A stretch of 64,000 nt of DNA from Pseudomonas xantholysinigenes. GTDB lineage: Bacteria > Pseudomonadota > Gammaproteobacteria > Pseudomonadales > Pseudomonadaceae. Under the pieces are notes generated by a model, which had not been told where the DNA came from, searched no databases, and saw nothing but the letters and a program-made list of their open reading frames with translations. The stretch lies in assembly GCF_014268885.2 (NCBI RefSeq), contig NZ_CP077095.1, positions 1,187,001 through 1,251,000 of the forward strand. The letters are read 5' to 3'. The translations under genes were made by a program, and so were the position numbers. Shown here one piece after another: positions 46,537-55,362 of the stretch (position 1 is its first letter; the number at the start of each line of letters is the position of its first letter).

Positions 46537-47453
46537 GCGTGGTGGTAAGCCGGTTCTACAAGGAATTCCAGAAGGGCCTTCTGTGCATGCAGGCGGTTCT
46601 CAGCTTCGTCCCAGGCGACCGAACGAGGGTCGTCGAGCAGGTCCTGGCTGATTTCCTCGCCACGGTGGGCGGGCAGGCAATGCATGAACAGGGCGTCGGG
46701 TGCCGCCAGGTCGAGCAGTTCGCGGGTGACCTGGTAAGGCGCGAAATGCGCCAGGCGTCGTGCAGTTTCCTCTTCCTGGCCCATGGAAGTCCAGACATCC
46801 GTGGTTACCAGGTGGGCGCCACGCACGGCTTCCCGTGGATCGCGGATGATCTGCACGCGGTCACCGCCCAGCGCCAGGAAGCGTTGATCGGGCTCGTAGC
46901 CTTCGGGGCAGGTGATGCGCAGTTGGAAGTCGAACTGCACGGCCGCTTCGATGTAGGAGTTGCACATGTTGAAGCCATCGCCGACCCAGGTGACTGTCTT
47001 GCCCTGGATCGAGCCACGGTGCTCGAAGAAGGTCTGCATGTCGGCCAGCAACTGGCAGGGGTGCGACTCGTCGGACAGGCCGTTGATGACCGGCACCTTC
47101 GAGTGGGCGGCGAACTCGGTGAGCGTGCTGTGGGCGTGGGTGCGGATCATCACCGCGTCGACCATGCTCGACAGCACGATGGCACTGTCGGCGATCGGTT
47201 CGCCACGGCCCAGCTGGGTGTCGCGCGGCGAGAGGAAGATCGCCTGGCCTCCGAGCTGGATCATGCCGGCTTCGAACGACACTCGGGTACGGGTCGAGGA
47301 TTTCTCGAAGATCATCCCCAGCACGCGGTTTTTCAACGGCTCGAACAGCACGCCGCGCTTGCGCAGGTCCTTCAGCTCGATGCCTCGGCGGATCACACCG
47401 AGCAATTCGTCGGTGGTGAAATCCAGCAGGGAGAGAAAGTGCCTAGCGCTCAT
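46533..47453 (-). CDS. argF: Ornithine carbamoyltransferase, anabolic
   Basis: ArgF joins ornithine and carbamoyl phosphate to citrulline in arginine synthesis. 306 aa. Carbamoyl-phosphate loop [25 protein letters not shown] and the ornithine-site motif MHCLPAHRG are all intact. A 306-residue ArgF with [17 protein letters not shown] is typical of Pseudomonas anabolic enzymes (the catabolic ArcB is longer). An ArgR box overlaps its promoter. Confidence 0.96.
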   Translation of the reverse strand: MSARHFLSLLDFTTDELLGVIRRGIELKDLRKRGVLFEPLKNRVLGMIFEKSSTRTRVSFEAGMIQLGGQAIFLSPRDTQLGRGEPIADSAIVLSSMVDAVMIRTHAHSTLTEFAAHSKVPVINGLSDESHPCQLLADMQTFFEHRGSIQGKTVTWVGDGFNMCNSYIEAAVQFDFQLRITCPEGYEPDQRFLALGGDRVQIIRDPREAVRGAHLVTTDVWTSMGQEEETARRLAHFAPYQVTRELLDLAAPDALFMHCLPAHRGEEISQDLLDDPRSVAWDEAENRLHAQKALLEFLVEPAYHHA

Positions 47454-47817
47454 GATTGACTACCTTATCTGCAACGTTCTGCAGGTCGACCGTATGGTTT
47501 TTGTTGACAACGGGGGTGACCTGCGGCGTAAGCCGCACGGGGCGGACGGAATAGGGAAAGGCGCAATACTATAATTAAATGTCGCCTGAAACCAAGAGGG
47601 GAAACACCGCCTCTGTGTCAAAGGGTGTCGTAACCCGTTGGCAGGCAGCCGTTTTTTATTTGCTACAGCGGTTGTACACGGCGCGGCGCGGCTTTGGCAA
47701 ACCCGTTGTCGCGAATCGCCGGCCTGATGTCGCCCGATTCACGCGGCGAAGCGCGCTGGCACGCTGCGGTGGCGCAGCGCATAGTCGAGCGTCCAGAACA
47801 ACAAGGCAGAGGCGGCC
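47454..47817. promoter_or_regulatory. argF promoter with ArgR box; leader of molybdopterin gene
   Basis: 364 bp without a gene. ArgR-type box TGTCGC-N8-AA at 47580-47595. On the minus strand TTGGTT-16 bp-TATAGT (47568-47595) is a plausible argF promoter overlapped by this box, suited to repression by arginine. TGTGTCAAAGGGTGTCGTAA at 47613-47632 may be a second, weaker ArgR half-site pair. The rest, towards 47817, shows no clear signal. Confidence 0.65.
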
Positions 47818-49926
47818 ATGACCAAGACCCTGCATCACCGAGCCTGTCACCTGTGCGAGGCTATCTGTGGCCTGAACATCGAAATTACCCATGAGGCTGA
47901 CGGCCGCTCGCGCATCAGCTCGATCAAGGGCGACCCGCAGGATTCATTCAGTCGTGGGCATATTTGCCCCAAGGCCGTGGCGTTGCAGGATATCCAGGAG
48001 GATCCCGACCGCCTGCGCCAGCCGCATCGCCGCATCGGCGCGCACTGGCAGCCGATCGGCTGGGACGAGGCTTTCGAACTGGCCGCCGAGCGGCTTTGGG
48101 CAGTGCAGCAAGCCCATGGACGCAATGCGGTCGCGGTGTACCAGGGCAATCCAAGCGTGCACAACTATGGGCTGATGACCCACAGCAACTATTTTCTCGG
48201 TCTGCTCAAAACGCGCAATCGCTTCTCGGCCACCTCCGTTGACCAACTGCCGCAGCACCTGACCAGCCACCTGATGTACGGACACGGCTTGCTGCTACCG
48301 ATCCCAGACATCGACCACACCAGCTTCATGTTGATCCTGGGTGGCAACCCGTTGGCTTCGAACGGCAGCATCATGACCGTGCCAGACGTGGAAAAGCGGC
48401 TCAAAGCGCTGAAGGCCAGGGGCGGTCGCCTGGTGGTGGTGGATCCGCGACGCAGCGAAACGGCCGCCATCGCCGACCAGCATCTGTTCATCCGCCCCGG
48501 CGGTGATGCGGCACTGTTGTGTGGTTTGCTGCATACCCTGTTCGCCGAGGGCTTGGCCAAAGGCTCGCACCTGCCGGTCAATGGCTTGGAGCAAGTGCGT
48601 GAGGCCATCATGCCATTCAACGCTCAAGCCATGAGCGAGCTCTGTGGCATCGCGGCGCAGGACATCAGGCAGTTGGCCCGCGACTTTGCCGCGGCCGACA
48701 AGGCCGTGTGCTACGGCCGCATGGGGGTGTCGACCCAGTCATTCGGCTCGTTGTGTCACTGGCTTGTCCAGCTGATCAACCTGCTGACCGGCAACCTCGA
48801 CCGCGAAGGTGGCACCCTGTGCACGGAGCCTGCGGTGGACCTGGTCGCCTCGACCTCCGGTGGGCATTTCAACCAGTGGCGGAGCCGGGTGTCGGGGTTG
48901 CCGGAATATGGCGGCGAGTTGCCGGTCTCGGCCCTGGCCGAGGAAATCCTGGAACCGGGCGAGGGGCAGGTGCGGGCGCTGGTCACGGTTGCCGGCAACC
49001 CGGTGCTGTCCACGCCCAATGGGCGCCGCCTGGACGAGGCGCTGGCTGGGCTCGACTTCATGCTCAGCATCGATCTGTACATCAACGAGACCACCCGGCA
49101 TGCCGACCTGATCCTGCCTTCGACATCGGCATTGGAGAACGATCACTACGATTCGACCTTCAATCTGCTGGCGGTGCGTAATGTCACGCGCTTCAATCGG
49201 GCGATCCTGCCCAAGCCCGAGGGGGCGCTGCACGACTGGGAGATTTTCGTCGGATTGGCGCAGGCGTTCGCCAGGCGTGCGCAGGTCGAACTCAAGGTCA
49301 CCCTGGCGCCGGCGCAGATGATCGACTTTGCCTTGCGCAAAGGGCGCTATGGCGACGAATCGGCATTCAAGCTGTCGTTGCAGACCCTGGCCCTGCATCC
49401 TCACGGCCTGGACCTTGGGCCGCTGCGTGAAAACCTGGCCGCACGCTTGCGCACCGAGAGCCGCAAGGTCGAGGCTGCACCGACGGTCTTGCTCGACGAC
49501 TTGCAGCGCTTGGCCGCACAGGTGCCGCCAGCCCCAGGCCAACTGCTGCTAATCGGTCGTCGCCATGTGCGCAGCAACAACTCATGGATGCATAACTTTC
49601 ATCGCCTGGTAAAGGGTAAGCCACGCCACCAGTTGCTGATGCACCCGGACGATTTGCACCAGCGGCAGCTCCAGGATGGCCAGACTGTGCGTGTTCATTC
49701 GCGTACCGGGGTGCTGGAGGTACAGGTGCAGGCCAGCGACGAGATGATGCCGGGTGTGGTCAGCCTGCCCCATGGCTACGGACATGGGCGTCAGGGGGCG
49801 CAGTTGCAGGTGGCCAGTGCGCAACCGGGAGTGAGTGCCAACGACCTGACCGATGAACACCTGCGCGACGCCGTGTCGGGTAACGCGGCACTCAATGGGG
49901 TGCCGGTGCAGGTAGAGGCGGCCTGA
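47818..49926 (+). CDS. Molybdopterin-dependent oxidoreductase, formate-dehydrogenase-like
   Basis: 702 aa. N-terminal 4Fe-4S site with C-x2-C-x3-C (CHLCEAICG) and a fourth Cys in HICPKAVAL, followed by molybdopterin guanine dinucleotide domains (LILGGNPLASNGSIM, VVDPRRSETA, YGRMGVS, and a C-terminal dinucleotide-binding domain with RSNNSWMHNFHRLVKG, MHPDD, VVSLPHGYGHGRQG). It lacks a Tat signal, so it should be cytosolic. Substrate unknown; no electron-partner subunit is adjacent. The start at 47818 precedes the first Cys motif by seven residues. Confidence 0.88.
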   Translation: MTKTLHHRACHLCEAICGLNIEITHEADGRSRISSIKGDPQDSFSRGHICPKAVALQDIQEDPDRLRQPHRRIGAHWQPIGWDEAFELAAERLWAVQQAHGRNAVAVYQGNPSVHNYGLMTHSNYFLGLLKTRNRFSATSVDQLPQHLTSHLMYGHGLLLPIPDIDHTSFMLILGGNPLASNGSIMTVPDVEKRLKALKARGGRLVVVDPRRSETAAIADQHLFIRPGGDAALLCGLLHTLFAEGLAKGSHLPVNGLEQVREAIMPFNAQAMSELCGIAAQDIRQLARDFAAADKAVCYGRMGVSTQSFGSLCHWLVQLINLLTGNLDREGGTLCTEPAVDLVASTSGGHFNQWRSRVSGLPEYGGELPVSALAEEILEPGEGQVRALVTVAGNPVLSTPNGRRLDEALAGLDFMLSIDLYINETTRHADLILPSTSALENDHYDSTFNLLAVRNVTRFNRAILPKPEGALHDWEIFVGLAQAFARRAQVELKVTLAPAQMIDFALRKGRYGDESAFKLSLQTLALHPHGLDLGPLRENLAARLRTESRKVEAAPTVLLDDLQRLAAQVPPAPGQLLLIGRRHVRSNNSWMHNFHRLVKGKPRHQLLMHPDDLHQRQLQDGQTVRVHSRTGVLEVQVQASDEMMPGVVSLPHGYGHGRQGAQLQVASAQPGVSANDLTDEHLRDAVSGNAALNGVPVQVEAA

Positions 49927-49937
49927 CCTGCGGCAAG

Positions 49938-49959
49938 GCCGAGCATGCTGCTCGGCTTT
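49938..49959 (+). terminator. Weak intrinsic terminator after molybdopterin gene
   Basis: GCCGAGCA, loop TGC, TGCTCGGC, then TTTC. Short T-run, so efficiency uncertain. Confidence 0.6.
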
Positions 49960-50017
49960 CCGTTACAATGCGCCACCGTGCCGACGATCACGTCGGAAAG
50001 TTCAGCCGAGGTGCTTC

Positions 50018-50353
50018 ATGGATATCATCGAAACAATCAAAGAGCAGATCGCCAACAACACCATTCTGCTTTACATGAAAGGCTCGCCGAATGCCCCGCA
50101 GTGCGGCTTCTCGGCCCGTGCTTCGCAGGCGGTGATGGGCTGTGGCGAGAAGTTCGCCTACGTCGACATCCTGCAGAACCCGGAAATCCGTGCCAACCTG
50201 CCCAAGTACGCCAACTGGCCGACCTTCCCGCAACTGTGGGTAGGTGGTGAGCTGGTCGGCGGCAGCGACATCATGCTGGAGATGTTCGAAAAGGGTGAGC
50301 TGCAGACCCTGATCAAGGAAGCAGCCGCCAAGGCCAAGGCTTCCGAAGCCTGA
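50018..50353 (+). CDS. grxD: Monothiol glutaredoxin Grx4
   Basis: 111-aa cytosolic monothiol glutaredoxin. The active site is CGFS (29-32), which holds a bridging 2Fe-2S cluster with glutathione and supplies clusters to target proteins. YMKGSPNAPQCGFS and NWPTFPQLWVGGELVGGSDI are family-typical. Lies next to bfr and bfd, a common iron-related grouping in Pseudomonas. Ends at a strong terminator. Confidence 0.96.
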   Translation: MDIIETIKEQIANNTILLYMKGSPNAPQCGFSARASQAVMGCGEKFAYVDILQNPEIRANLPKYANWPTFPQLWVGGELVGGSDIMLEMFEKGELQTLIKEAAAKAKASEA

Positions 50354-50370
50354 TCCGGTCCTTGCATGAC

Positions 50371-50398
50371 AAAAAGCCCCGCAATCGCGGGGCTTTTT
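50371..50398 (+). terminator. Intrinsic terminator after grxD
   Basis: AAAAAGCCCCGC-AATC-GCGGGGCTTTTT; symmetrical, so it can work on both strands, also for bfr. Confidence 0.9.
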
Positions 50399-50439
50399 GT
50401 TTTCTGATTTGCTGCGTGCCGCTGTAGGAGCGGCAGGGC

Positions 50440-50913
50440 TTATTCTTCGCCCATCTGCGATTGCAGGTAGTTCTCGATGGTGATTTTGTCGATCAGGCCC
50501 AGTTGGGTTTCCAGCCAGTCGATGTGTTCTTCCTCAGACTCGAGGATATCTTCGAGCAAGTCACGGGAGCCGAAGTCGCCGGCGGTTTCGCAGTGGGCGA
50601 TGGCGGCTTTCAGGTCGGTGTGGGCTTTTTTCTCAAGCTTCAGGTCGCACTCGAGCATTTCCTTGGTGTGCTCGCCGATCAGCAGCTTGCCCAGGTCCTG
50701 GACGTTGGGAATGCCTTCGAGGAAGAGAATACGCTTGATCAGCTTGTCAGCGTCCTTCATCGCGGTGATGGACTCTTTGTACTCGAGCTTGCCCAGCTTG
50801 TTCAGGCCCCAATCTTCGTACATGCGTGCATGCAGGAAGTACTGGTTGATCGCGACCAGCTCGTTTCCGAGGATCTTGTTGAGATGCTGGATGACGCTTA
50901 CGTCGCCTTTCAT
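50440..50913 (-). CDS. bfr: Bacterioferritin, haem-type subunit with incomplete ferroxidase site
   Basis: 157-aa four-helix subunit of the 24-mer iron store. The haem ligand Met52 is present (TAMKDADK). Of the usual di-iron ligands Glu18, Glu94, Glu127 and His130 are kept, but positions 51 and 54, normally Glu and His, are Ala and Asp. The subunit should thus bind haem but oxidise Fe2+ poorly alone, as known for haem-type partner subunits in two-subunit bacterioferritins. A second, ferroxidase-active subunit is expected elsewhere in the genome. A 23-bp Fur-like element shared with bfd lies upstream. Confidence 0.93.
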   Translation of the reverse strand: MKGDVSVIQHLNKILGNELVAINQYFLHARMYEDWGLNKLGKLEYKESITAMKDADKLIKRILFLEGIPNVQDLGKLLIGEHTKEMLECDLKLEKKAHTDLKAAIAHCETAGDFGSRDLLEDILESEEEHIDWLETQLGLIDKITIENYLQSQMGEE

Positions 50914-50984
50914 GATGGGGTCCTGCCCTGTAGAAGTTGAGCCAATGGATTCGAGTTTGAGCCCGACCTCTAACTATGTCAAAC

Positions 50985-51063
50985 CTAAGTTATTGAATAA
51001 TAAGTGAAAATTAATAGGAATAAGAATGTTTGTGAACCGCGTTCGAGCGCTAAGTTATTGAAT
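50985..51063. repeat. Direct repeat CTAAGTTATTGAAT in the bfr leader
   Basis: Exact 14-bp copies at 50985-50998 and 51050-51063, 65 bp apart, flank the Fur-like element upstream of bfr. Significance unknown. Confidence 0.6.
51011..51033 (-). promoter_or_regulatory. Fur-like element upstream of bfr
   Basis: TTAATAGGAATAAGAATGTT plus TGT; 19 of 23 bases identical to the bfd element at 51377-51399, same orientation, built of hexamers of the NAATNN kind. About 98 bp before the bfr start. Confidence 0.45.
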
Positions 51064-51071
51064 TGAAGGCA

Positions 51072-51097
51072 TAAAAAAACCGGACGCAAGGTCCGGT
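51072..51097 (-). terminator. Intrinsic terminator after bfd
   Basis: Minus strand ACCGGAC-CTTGC-GTCCGGT followed by a run of seven T (plus-strand A-run 51073-51079). Confidence 0.88.
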
Positions 51098-51115
51098 TCT
51101 TTGAATTCGCTGAAA

Positions 51116-51337
51116 TCAGGCGGCGTTGAATTCCACGGGGTAGGGCAGCACGGCCTGTTGGCTCAATTGCAATTCGGTGAGCGTTTCACGCACCACCTGC
51201 TTGGCCAGGCAGGCACATTTGCCACACTGGCTGGCGACGTTGGTCGCGGCTCGAACTTCCTTGTAGCTGCAGCATCCTTCGTAGATCGCATCGCGGATCT
51301 GTCCGTCGGTGACACCGACACAAAGACACACATACAT
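51116..51337 (-). CDS. bfd: Bacterioferritin-associated ferredoxin
   Basis: 73 aa. Four Cys (4, 6, 38, 41; CLC and CGKC) bind a 2Fe-2S cluster. Bfd reduces the haem of bacterioferritin to release stored iron; in P. aeruginosa it is Fur-repressed and works with BfrB. Here it lies just upstream of bfr in the same direction with its own terminator between them. ATG at 51337. Confidence 0.95.
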   Translation of the reverse strand: MYVCLCVGVTDGQIRDAIYEGCCSYKEVRAATNVASQCGKCACLAKQVVRETLTELQLSQQAVLPYPVEFNAA

Positions 51338-51376
51338 AAAGGCTGACCATCGCGGGGTTGAGTCGTTGGGGGGAGA

Positions 51377-51399
51377 TTAATGGTAATGAGAATGCTTGT
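51377..51399 (-). promoter_or_regulatory. Fur-like box upstream of bfd
   Basis: TTAATGGTAATGAGAATGCT plus TGT, i.e. repeated hexamers TAATGG-TAATGA-GAATGC as in Fur boxes; 40 bp before the bfd start. Confidence 0.7.
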
Positions 51400-51550
51400 C
51401 AAAGCACTTTCTGGAAGGGCCGTGCTTGAGCGACCGATGGCAGGGATTCGGCCTGTCACGCAAAGCTGTGTATGATGGTCGACCTTTGCTGGATCCGGGG
51501 GAGCAGGTTCCACCCGGCAAGCTTCTTCACCCCTCATCAGGAGATATCGA

Positions 51551-52153
51551 ATGAGCGTACTCGTTGGCAAGAAAGCCCCTGACTTCACCGTACCGGCCGT
51601 GCTGGGCAACGGCGAAATCGTCGACAGCTTCAACCTGGCCTCGGCCATCAAAGGCAAGTACGGCCTGGTGTTCTTCTACCCGCTGGACTTCACCTTCGTC
51701 TGCCCGTCCGAGCTGATCGCCCTGGACAACCGCATCCCTGATTTCCAGGCCCGCAACGTGGAAGTGATCGGCGTGTCGATCGACTCGCACTTCACCCACA
51801 ACGCCTGGCGTAACACCCCGGTCAACAATGGCGGCATCGGCCAGGTCAAGTACACCCTGGCTGCCGACATGACCCACGAAATCTGCAAGGCCTACGACGT
51901 CGAGTCCGAAGGCGGCGTGGCTTTCCGTGGTGCCTTCCTGATCGACACCAACGGTGTCGTGCGTTCGCAGATCGTCAACGACCTGCCGCTGGGCCGTAAC
52001 ATGGACGAGCTGCTGCGTCTGGTTGACGCCCTGCAATTCCACGAAGAGCACGGTGAAGTCTGCCCGGCCAACTGGAAGAAAGGCGACAAGGGCATGAACG
52101 CTTCGCCGGAAGGTGTTGCTGCCTACCTGAGCGAGAACGCTGGCAAGCTGTAA
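51551..52153 (+). CDS. Typical 2-Cys peroxiredoxin (AhpC/Tsa family)
   Basis: 200-aa thiol peroxidase that reduces H2O2 and alkyl hydroperoxides. Peroxidatic Cys51 in DFTFVCPSE and resolving Cys171 in GEVCPANW; the pair GGVAFRG (GGLG-like loop) and C-terminal extension fit the sensitive 2-Cys type. Well-placed AGGAG before the ATG (CATCAGGAGATATCGA). Independent gene with its own terminator, close to bfr-bfd. Confidence 0.94.
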   Translation: MSVLVGKKAPDFTVPAVLGNGEIVDSFNLASAIKGKYGLVFFYPLDFTFVCPSELIALDNRIPDFQARNVEVIGVSIDSHFTHNAWRNTPVNNGGIGQVKYTLAADMTHEICKAYDVESEGGVAFRGAFLIDTNGVVRSQIVNDLPLGRNMDELLRLVDALQFHEEHGEVCPANWKKGDKGMNASPEGVAAYLSENAGKL

Positions 52154-52170
52154 TTTGCCAAGCGCAAAAA

Positions 52171-52197
52171 ACCGGCCCCGGTGGCCGGTTTTTTTTT
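52171..52197 (+). terminator. Intrinsic terminator after peroxiredoxin
   Basis: ACCGGCC-CCGGT-GGCCGGT followed by eight T, preceded by an A-run. Confidence 0.92.
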
Positions 52198-52200
52198 GCT

Positions 52201-52417
52201 TCAAGCTACAAGCTACAAGCTACAAGCTACAAGCTACAAGCTACAAGCTACAAGCTACAAGCTACAAGCTACAAGCTACAAGCTACAAGCTACAAGCTAC
52301 AAGCTACAAGCTACAAGCTACAAGCTACAAGCTACAAGCTTCAAGCGAAAAGCACGGGGCGCATGCAGGCAGCTCTTACTTGTAGCTTGTAGCTTGCAGC
52401 TTGCAGCTTGCAGCTTA
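52201..52417. repeat. 7-bp tandem repeat array (19 perfect ACAAGCT copies) with inverted part
   Basis: After TCAAGCT (52201-52207), the unit ACAAGCT is repeated 19 times without error (52208-52340), then TCAAGCG. At 52379-52413 five units of the reverse complement follow (CTTGTAG twice, CTTGCAG three times), ending at the TAA of rnt (52415-52417). Both arms can pair. It lies between convergent genes peroxiredoxin and rnt. Related to the array at 8286-8404. Confidence 0.95.
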
Positions 52418-53089
52418 GTCGTTGAAATCGCGCCAGCCGCCCATCTCTTTCCAGCGGTTGACGATGCCGCAGAACAACTCGGCGGTCTTCTCGGTGTCGT
52501 AGCGCGCCGAATGCGCTTCCTTGCCGTCGAAGTCGATGTCCGCGCTCTGGCAAGCCCGGGCCAGCACGGTCTGGCCATAGGCGAGGCCGGCGAGGGTGGC
52601 AGTGTCGAAGCTGGAGAATGGGTGGAAAGGATTGCGCTTGATATCGTTGCGCGCCACCGCGGCATTGAGGAAGCCCAGGTCGAAGCTGCTGTTGTGGCCG
52701 ACCAGGATCGCCCGCTTGCAGCCATTGGCCTTCAGTGCCTTGCGCACGCCACGGAAGATGTCGGTCAGCGCGCTGTCCTCGCTTACGGCCATGCGCAGCG
52801 GATGGTCCAGCTTGATGCCGGTGAACTCCAGGGCGGCCTGCTCGATGTTCGCACCTTCGAAGGGTTCGACCCGATAGAAGTAGGTGTGTTCGGGGAACAG
52901 GAAACCCTTCTCATCCATGCCGATGGTCACCGCGGCAATTTCCAGCAGGGCGTCGGTGGCGCTGTTGAATCCACCGGTCTCGACGTCCACCACCACCGGC
53001 AGGTAGCCGCGGAAACGCTCGGCCATCGGGTGGCGCGAGCCGCTGCTGACCGAGTTGTCCTGATCGTCTTCGTAGAGGTCTTCGCTCAC
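52415..53089 (-). CDS. rnt: Ribonuclease T
   Basis: 224-aa DEDDh 3'-5' exonuclease that matures tRNA and other stable RNA 3' ends. Exo motifs: VDVETGGFN (Asp35, Glu37), [14 protein letters not shown] and the final His-Asp in [13 protein letters not shown]. The acidic N-terminus ([13 protein letters not shown]) is Pseudomonas-typical. Its ATG overlaps the pyrC stop by four bases; its stop codon adjoins the repeat array. Confidence 0.96.
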   Translation of the reverse strand: MSEDLYEDDQDNSVSSGSRHPMAERFRGYLPVVVDVETGGFNSATDALLEIAAVTIGMDEKGFLFPEHTYFYRVEPFEGANIEQAALEFTGIKLDHPLRMAVSEDSALTDIFRGVRKALKANGCKRAILVGHNSSFDLGFLNAAVARNDIKRNPFHPFSSFDTATLAGLAYGQTVLARACQSADIDFDGKEAHSARYDTEKTAELFCGIVNRWKEMGGWRDFND

Positions 53090-54132
53090 GCGTTGTCCTC
53101 CAGCAGGCGCCAGCGCAAGGTTTCACCAGCGCGCAGGGGAACCACGGTGGTGTCGCCGAACGGCAGGCTTTCAGGCGCCTTCCACTCCTCGCGCACCAGG
53201 GTGATGGTGTCGGTGTTGCGTGGCAGGCCGTAGAAGTCCGGGCCGTGCTTGCTGGCGAACCCTTCGAGCTTGTCCAGGGCATTGCGTTGCTCGAACGCCT
53301 CGGCGTACAGCTCGATCGCGGCGTAGGCGGTGTAGCAGCCGGCGCAACCACAGGCGGCTTCTTTTGCGTGCTTGGCGTGTGGCGCCGAGTCGGTGCCGAG
53401 GAAGAACTTCGGATTGCCACTGGTGGCCGCATCCAGCAGCGCCACCTGGTGGGTGTTGCGCTTGAGGATCGGCAGGCAATAGAAGTGCGGACGAATGCCG
53501 CCGACCAGCATGTGGTTGCGGTTGTACAGCAAGTGCTGGGCGGTGATGGTCGCGCCGACGTTGGCCGGGGCCTCGCTGACGAACTGCGCGGCGTCGCCTG
53601 TGGTGATGTGTTCGAACACCACCTTGAGCGTCGGGAAGCGTTCGACCAGGCGGCGCATGTGCTCGTCGATGAAGCGCTTCTCGCGGTCGAACACGTCGAT
53701 CTCGCTACGGGTGACTTCACCGTGCACCAGCAATGGCATGCCGGTCTCGGCCAGGGCCTCGATCGCCGGGAAGATGTTGTCGATGCTGGTCACGCCCGAG
53801 TCGGAGTTGGTGGTGGCGCCGGCCGGGTAGAGCTTGGCGGCGTACACGATCCCGCTGGCCTTGGCGGCACGGACATCGTCGGCGCTGGTGCGGTCGGTGA
53901 GGTACAGCACCATCAGCGGCTCGAAGCGGCTGCCGGCGGGGCGTGCGGCAAGGATGCGCTCGCGGTAGGCAGCGGCCTCGACGGCATTGCGCACCGGCGG
54001 CACGAGGTTGGGCATGATGATGGCACGGGCAAAGGTGCGCGCCACGTCACCGACGGTATGTGGCAGGACGGCACCATCGCGCAGATGGATGTGCCAGTCG
54101 TCGGGGCGCAGGAGGGTCAGGCGATCGGACAT
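53086..54132 (-). CDS. pyrC: Dihydroorotase
   Basis: PyrC cyclises carbamoyl aspartate to dihydroorotate in pyrimidine synthesis. 348 aa, the class II (E. coli-like) length. Zinc ligands: [23 protein letters not shown] (carbamylated Lys in KLYP), LVHGEV, EHITT and [13 protein letters not shown]. First gene of pyrC-rnt. Confidence 0.97.
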   Translation of the reverse strand: MSDRLTLLRPDDWHIHLRDGAVLPHTVGDVARTFARAIIMPNLVPPVRNAVEAAAYRERILAARPAGSRFEPLMVLYLTDRTSADDVRAAKASGIVYAAKLYPAGATTNSDSGVTSIDNIFPAIEALAETGMPLLVHGEVTRSEIDVFDREKRFIDEHMRRLVERFPTLKVVFEHITTGDAAQFVSEAPANVGATITAQHLLYNRNHMLVGGIRPHFYCLPILKRNTHQVALLDAATSGNPKFFLGTDSAPHAKHAKEAACGCAGCYTAYAAIELYAEAFEQRNALDKLEGFASKHGPDFYGLPRNTDTITLVREEWKAPESLPFGDTTVVPLRAGETLRWRLLEDNA

Positions 54133-54262
54133 TGGGAATTCCAGGCGGGTCGAACTCAGACCTCAATGCTACCGGAAAACCCCTTGTCGAGCACGGCTAT
54201 CAAGTTTTCCCGCAGGCGTCCGATAGCCTTGAGGTAAGCCGTCAGAATCTGTGGAGCCGCCC

Positions 54263-55234
54263 GTGCGCCAGCGTTACCTAGCCCTGTTCACCCTTGTCGC
54301 CAGCCTGCCGGCCGGCGCGTTGACCTTCCAGACCCGCGTGGAGAACGTTGCCTGGAAAGTCGAGGGGGACCAGTTCGAATGTCGCCTGATCCAGCCGATC
54401 GACGGTTTCGGCAGTGGCGAGTTCGTGCGCCGCGCCGGTGAGCAGCCGACCTTCCAGCTGCGCTCGGACAGCAATGTGCTGGGGGCCGGTTCCGCCACCT
54501 TGCTGGCCGCGGCGGCGCCTTGGCAGCCGGGGCGCGGCGACATAAACCTCGGCGCGGTGCAGATGGCCCGCACGGGCGTGCTGTTCACTTCCAGCCAAGG
54601 CCAGGCCAGCCGTCTGATCAATGGCCTGCTCGATGGCCGCAGCACCGTGGTGCGCAACTATCGGGGCGAAGGTGGTAGGCCGATGGAAGTGCATGTGATG
54701 CCGGTCAGCTTCGCCAAGGCCTACGGCGACTACCAGCTGTGCGCTGCCAAGCTACTGCCAATGAACTATGACCAGATCCGCCAGACCCAGGTCGGTTTCC
54801 CTGGGGGGGGGATCGAGCTGGACGGCTCGGCGCGTGCGCGCCTGGATGTGCTGCTCGACTACCTGAAGGCCGATCCGACGGTCAACCACATCGAACTCAA
54901 TGGTCACTCCGACAACAGCGGCAATCGCCTGACCAACCGCGATACCTCGCGTCGGCGGGCGCTGGCGGTGGCCGAGTACCTCAAGGCCCACGGCGTGCCG
55001 GAAGAGCAGATCACCGTGCGTTTCCACGGTGAGCGCTATCCGCTGGCCAAGAACAACAGCGCCGCCAACCGCGCGCGCAATCGCCGGGTGAACATCCAGC
55101 TCGAGCGCGTGACGCCCGTCGAGAAACCGGTGGAGAAACCGGCAGCACCAGCACCGGCCTCTATTCCGGCACCTGCAGCTTCCCCGTCAGCACCTGCTGC
55201 CACCGCCGCGCAGCCCGCCCCGGCGAAATCCTGA
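54263..55234 (+). CDS. motY: Flagellar motor/peptidoglycan-binding protein MotY
   Basis: 323 aa. Signal peptide ([15 protein letters not shown], cleavage before LTFQT), an N-terminal MotY domain that sits with the stator in the periplasm, and an OmpA-type C-terminal domain (about 185-290) with [21 protein letters not shown] and [13 protein letters not shown], which binds peptidoglycan. A Pro/Ala-rich tail follows. In P. aeruginosa MotY is needed for stator function. The GTG at 54263 follows GGAG (54253-54256) at the right distance; ORF starts upstream are artefacts. A G9 run (54803-54811) lies in the coding part. Confidence 0.92.
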   Translation: MRQRYLALFTLVASLPAGALTFQTRVENVAWKVEGDQFECRLIQPIDGFGSGEFVRRAGEQPTFQLRSDSNVLGAGSATLLAAAAPWQPGRGDINLGAVQMARTGVLFTSSQGQASRLINGLLDGRSTVVRNYRGEGGRPMEVHVMPVSFAKAYGDYQLCAAKLLPMNYDQIRQTQVGFPGGGIELDGSARARLDVLLDYLKADPTVNHIELNGHSDNSGNRLTNRDTSRRRALAVAEYLKAHGVPEEQITVRFHGERYPLAKNNSAANRARNRRVNIQLERVTPVEKPVEKPAAPAPASIPAPAASPSAPAATAAQPAPAKS

Positions 55235-55266
55235 GTGCGACCACGGGTCGCGCTCTCGACAATTCC

Positions 55267-55303
55267 TGTCGCTTTGTCGTCACAAGCTGTCGCCCCATTG
55301 TAA
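55267..55303 (+). promoter_or_regulatory. Twin ArgR boxes at the argG promoter
   Basis: TGTCGC-N8-CA (55267-55282) and TGTCGC-N8-AA (55288-55303), 21 bp apart. The second covers TTGTAA, a likely -35, with TAGAAT (55322-55327) 18 bp on as -10. Confidence 0.72.
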
Positions 55304-55362
55304 ATATTTCGGCAAGGCCGGTAGAATCATCGGCTTTCCGTACAACCCCGTGGAGTGATGGC

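Noticed and set aside
52155..52385. Peptide with seven-residue period (LQATSYK)
   Set aside because: Only the translation of the 7-bp tandem repeat; it begins within the terminator region and has no ribosome site.
52201..52417. Possible CRISPR array
   Set aside because: Units are contiguous 7-mers without spacers, and no cas gene is present.
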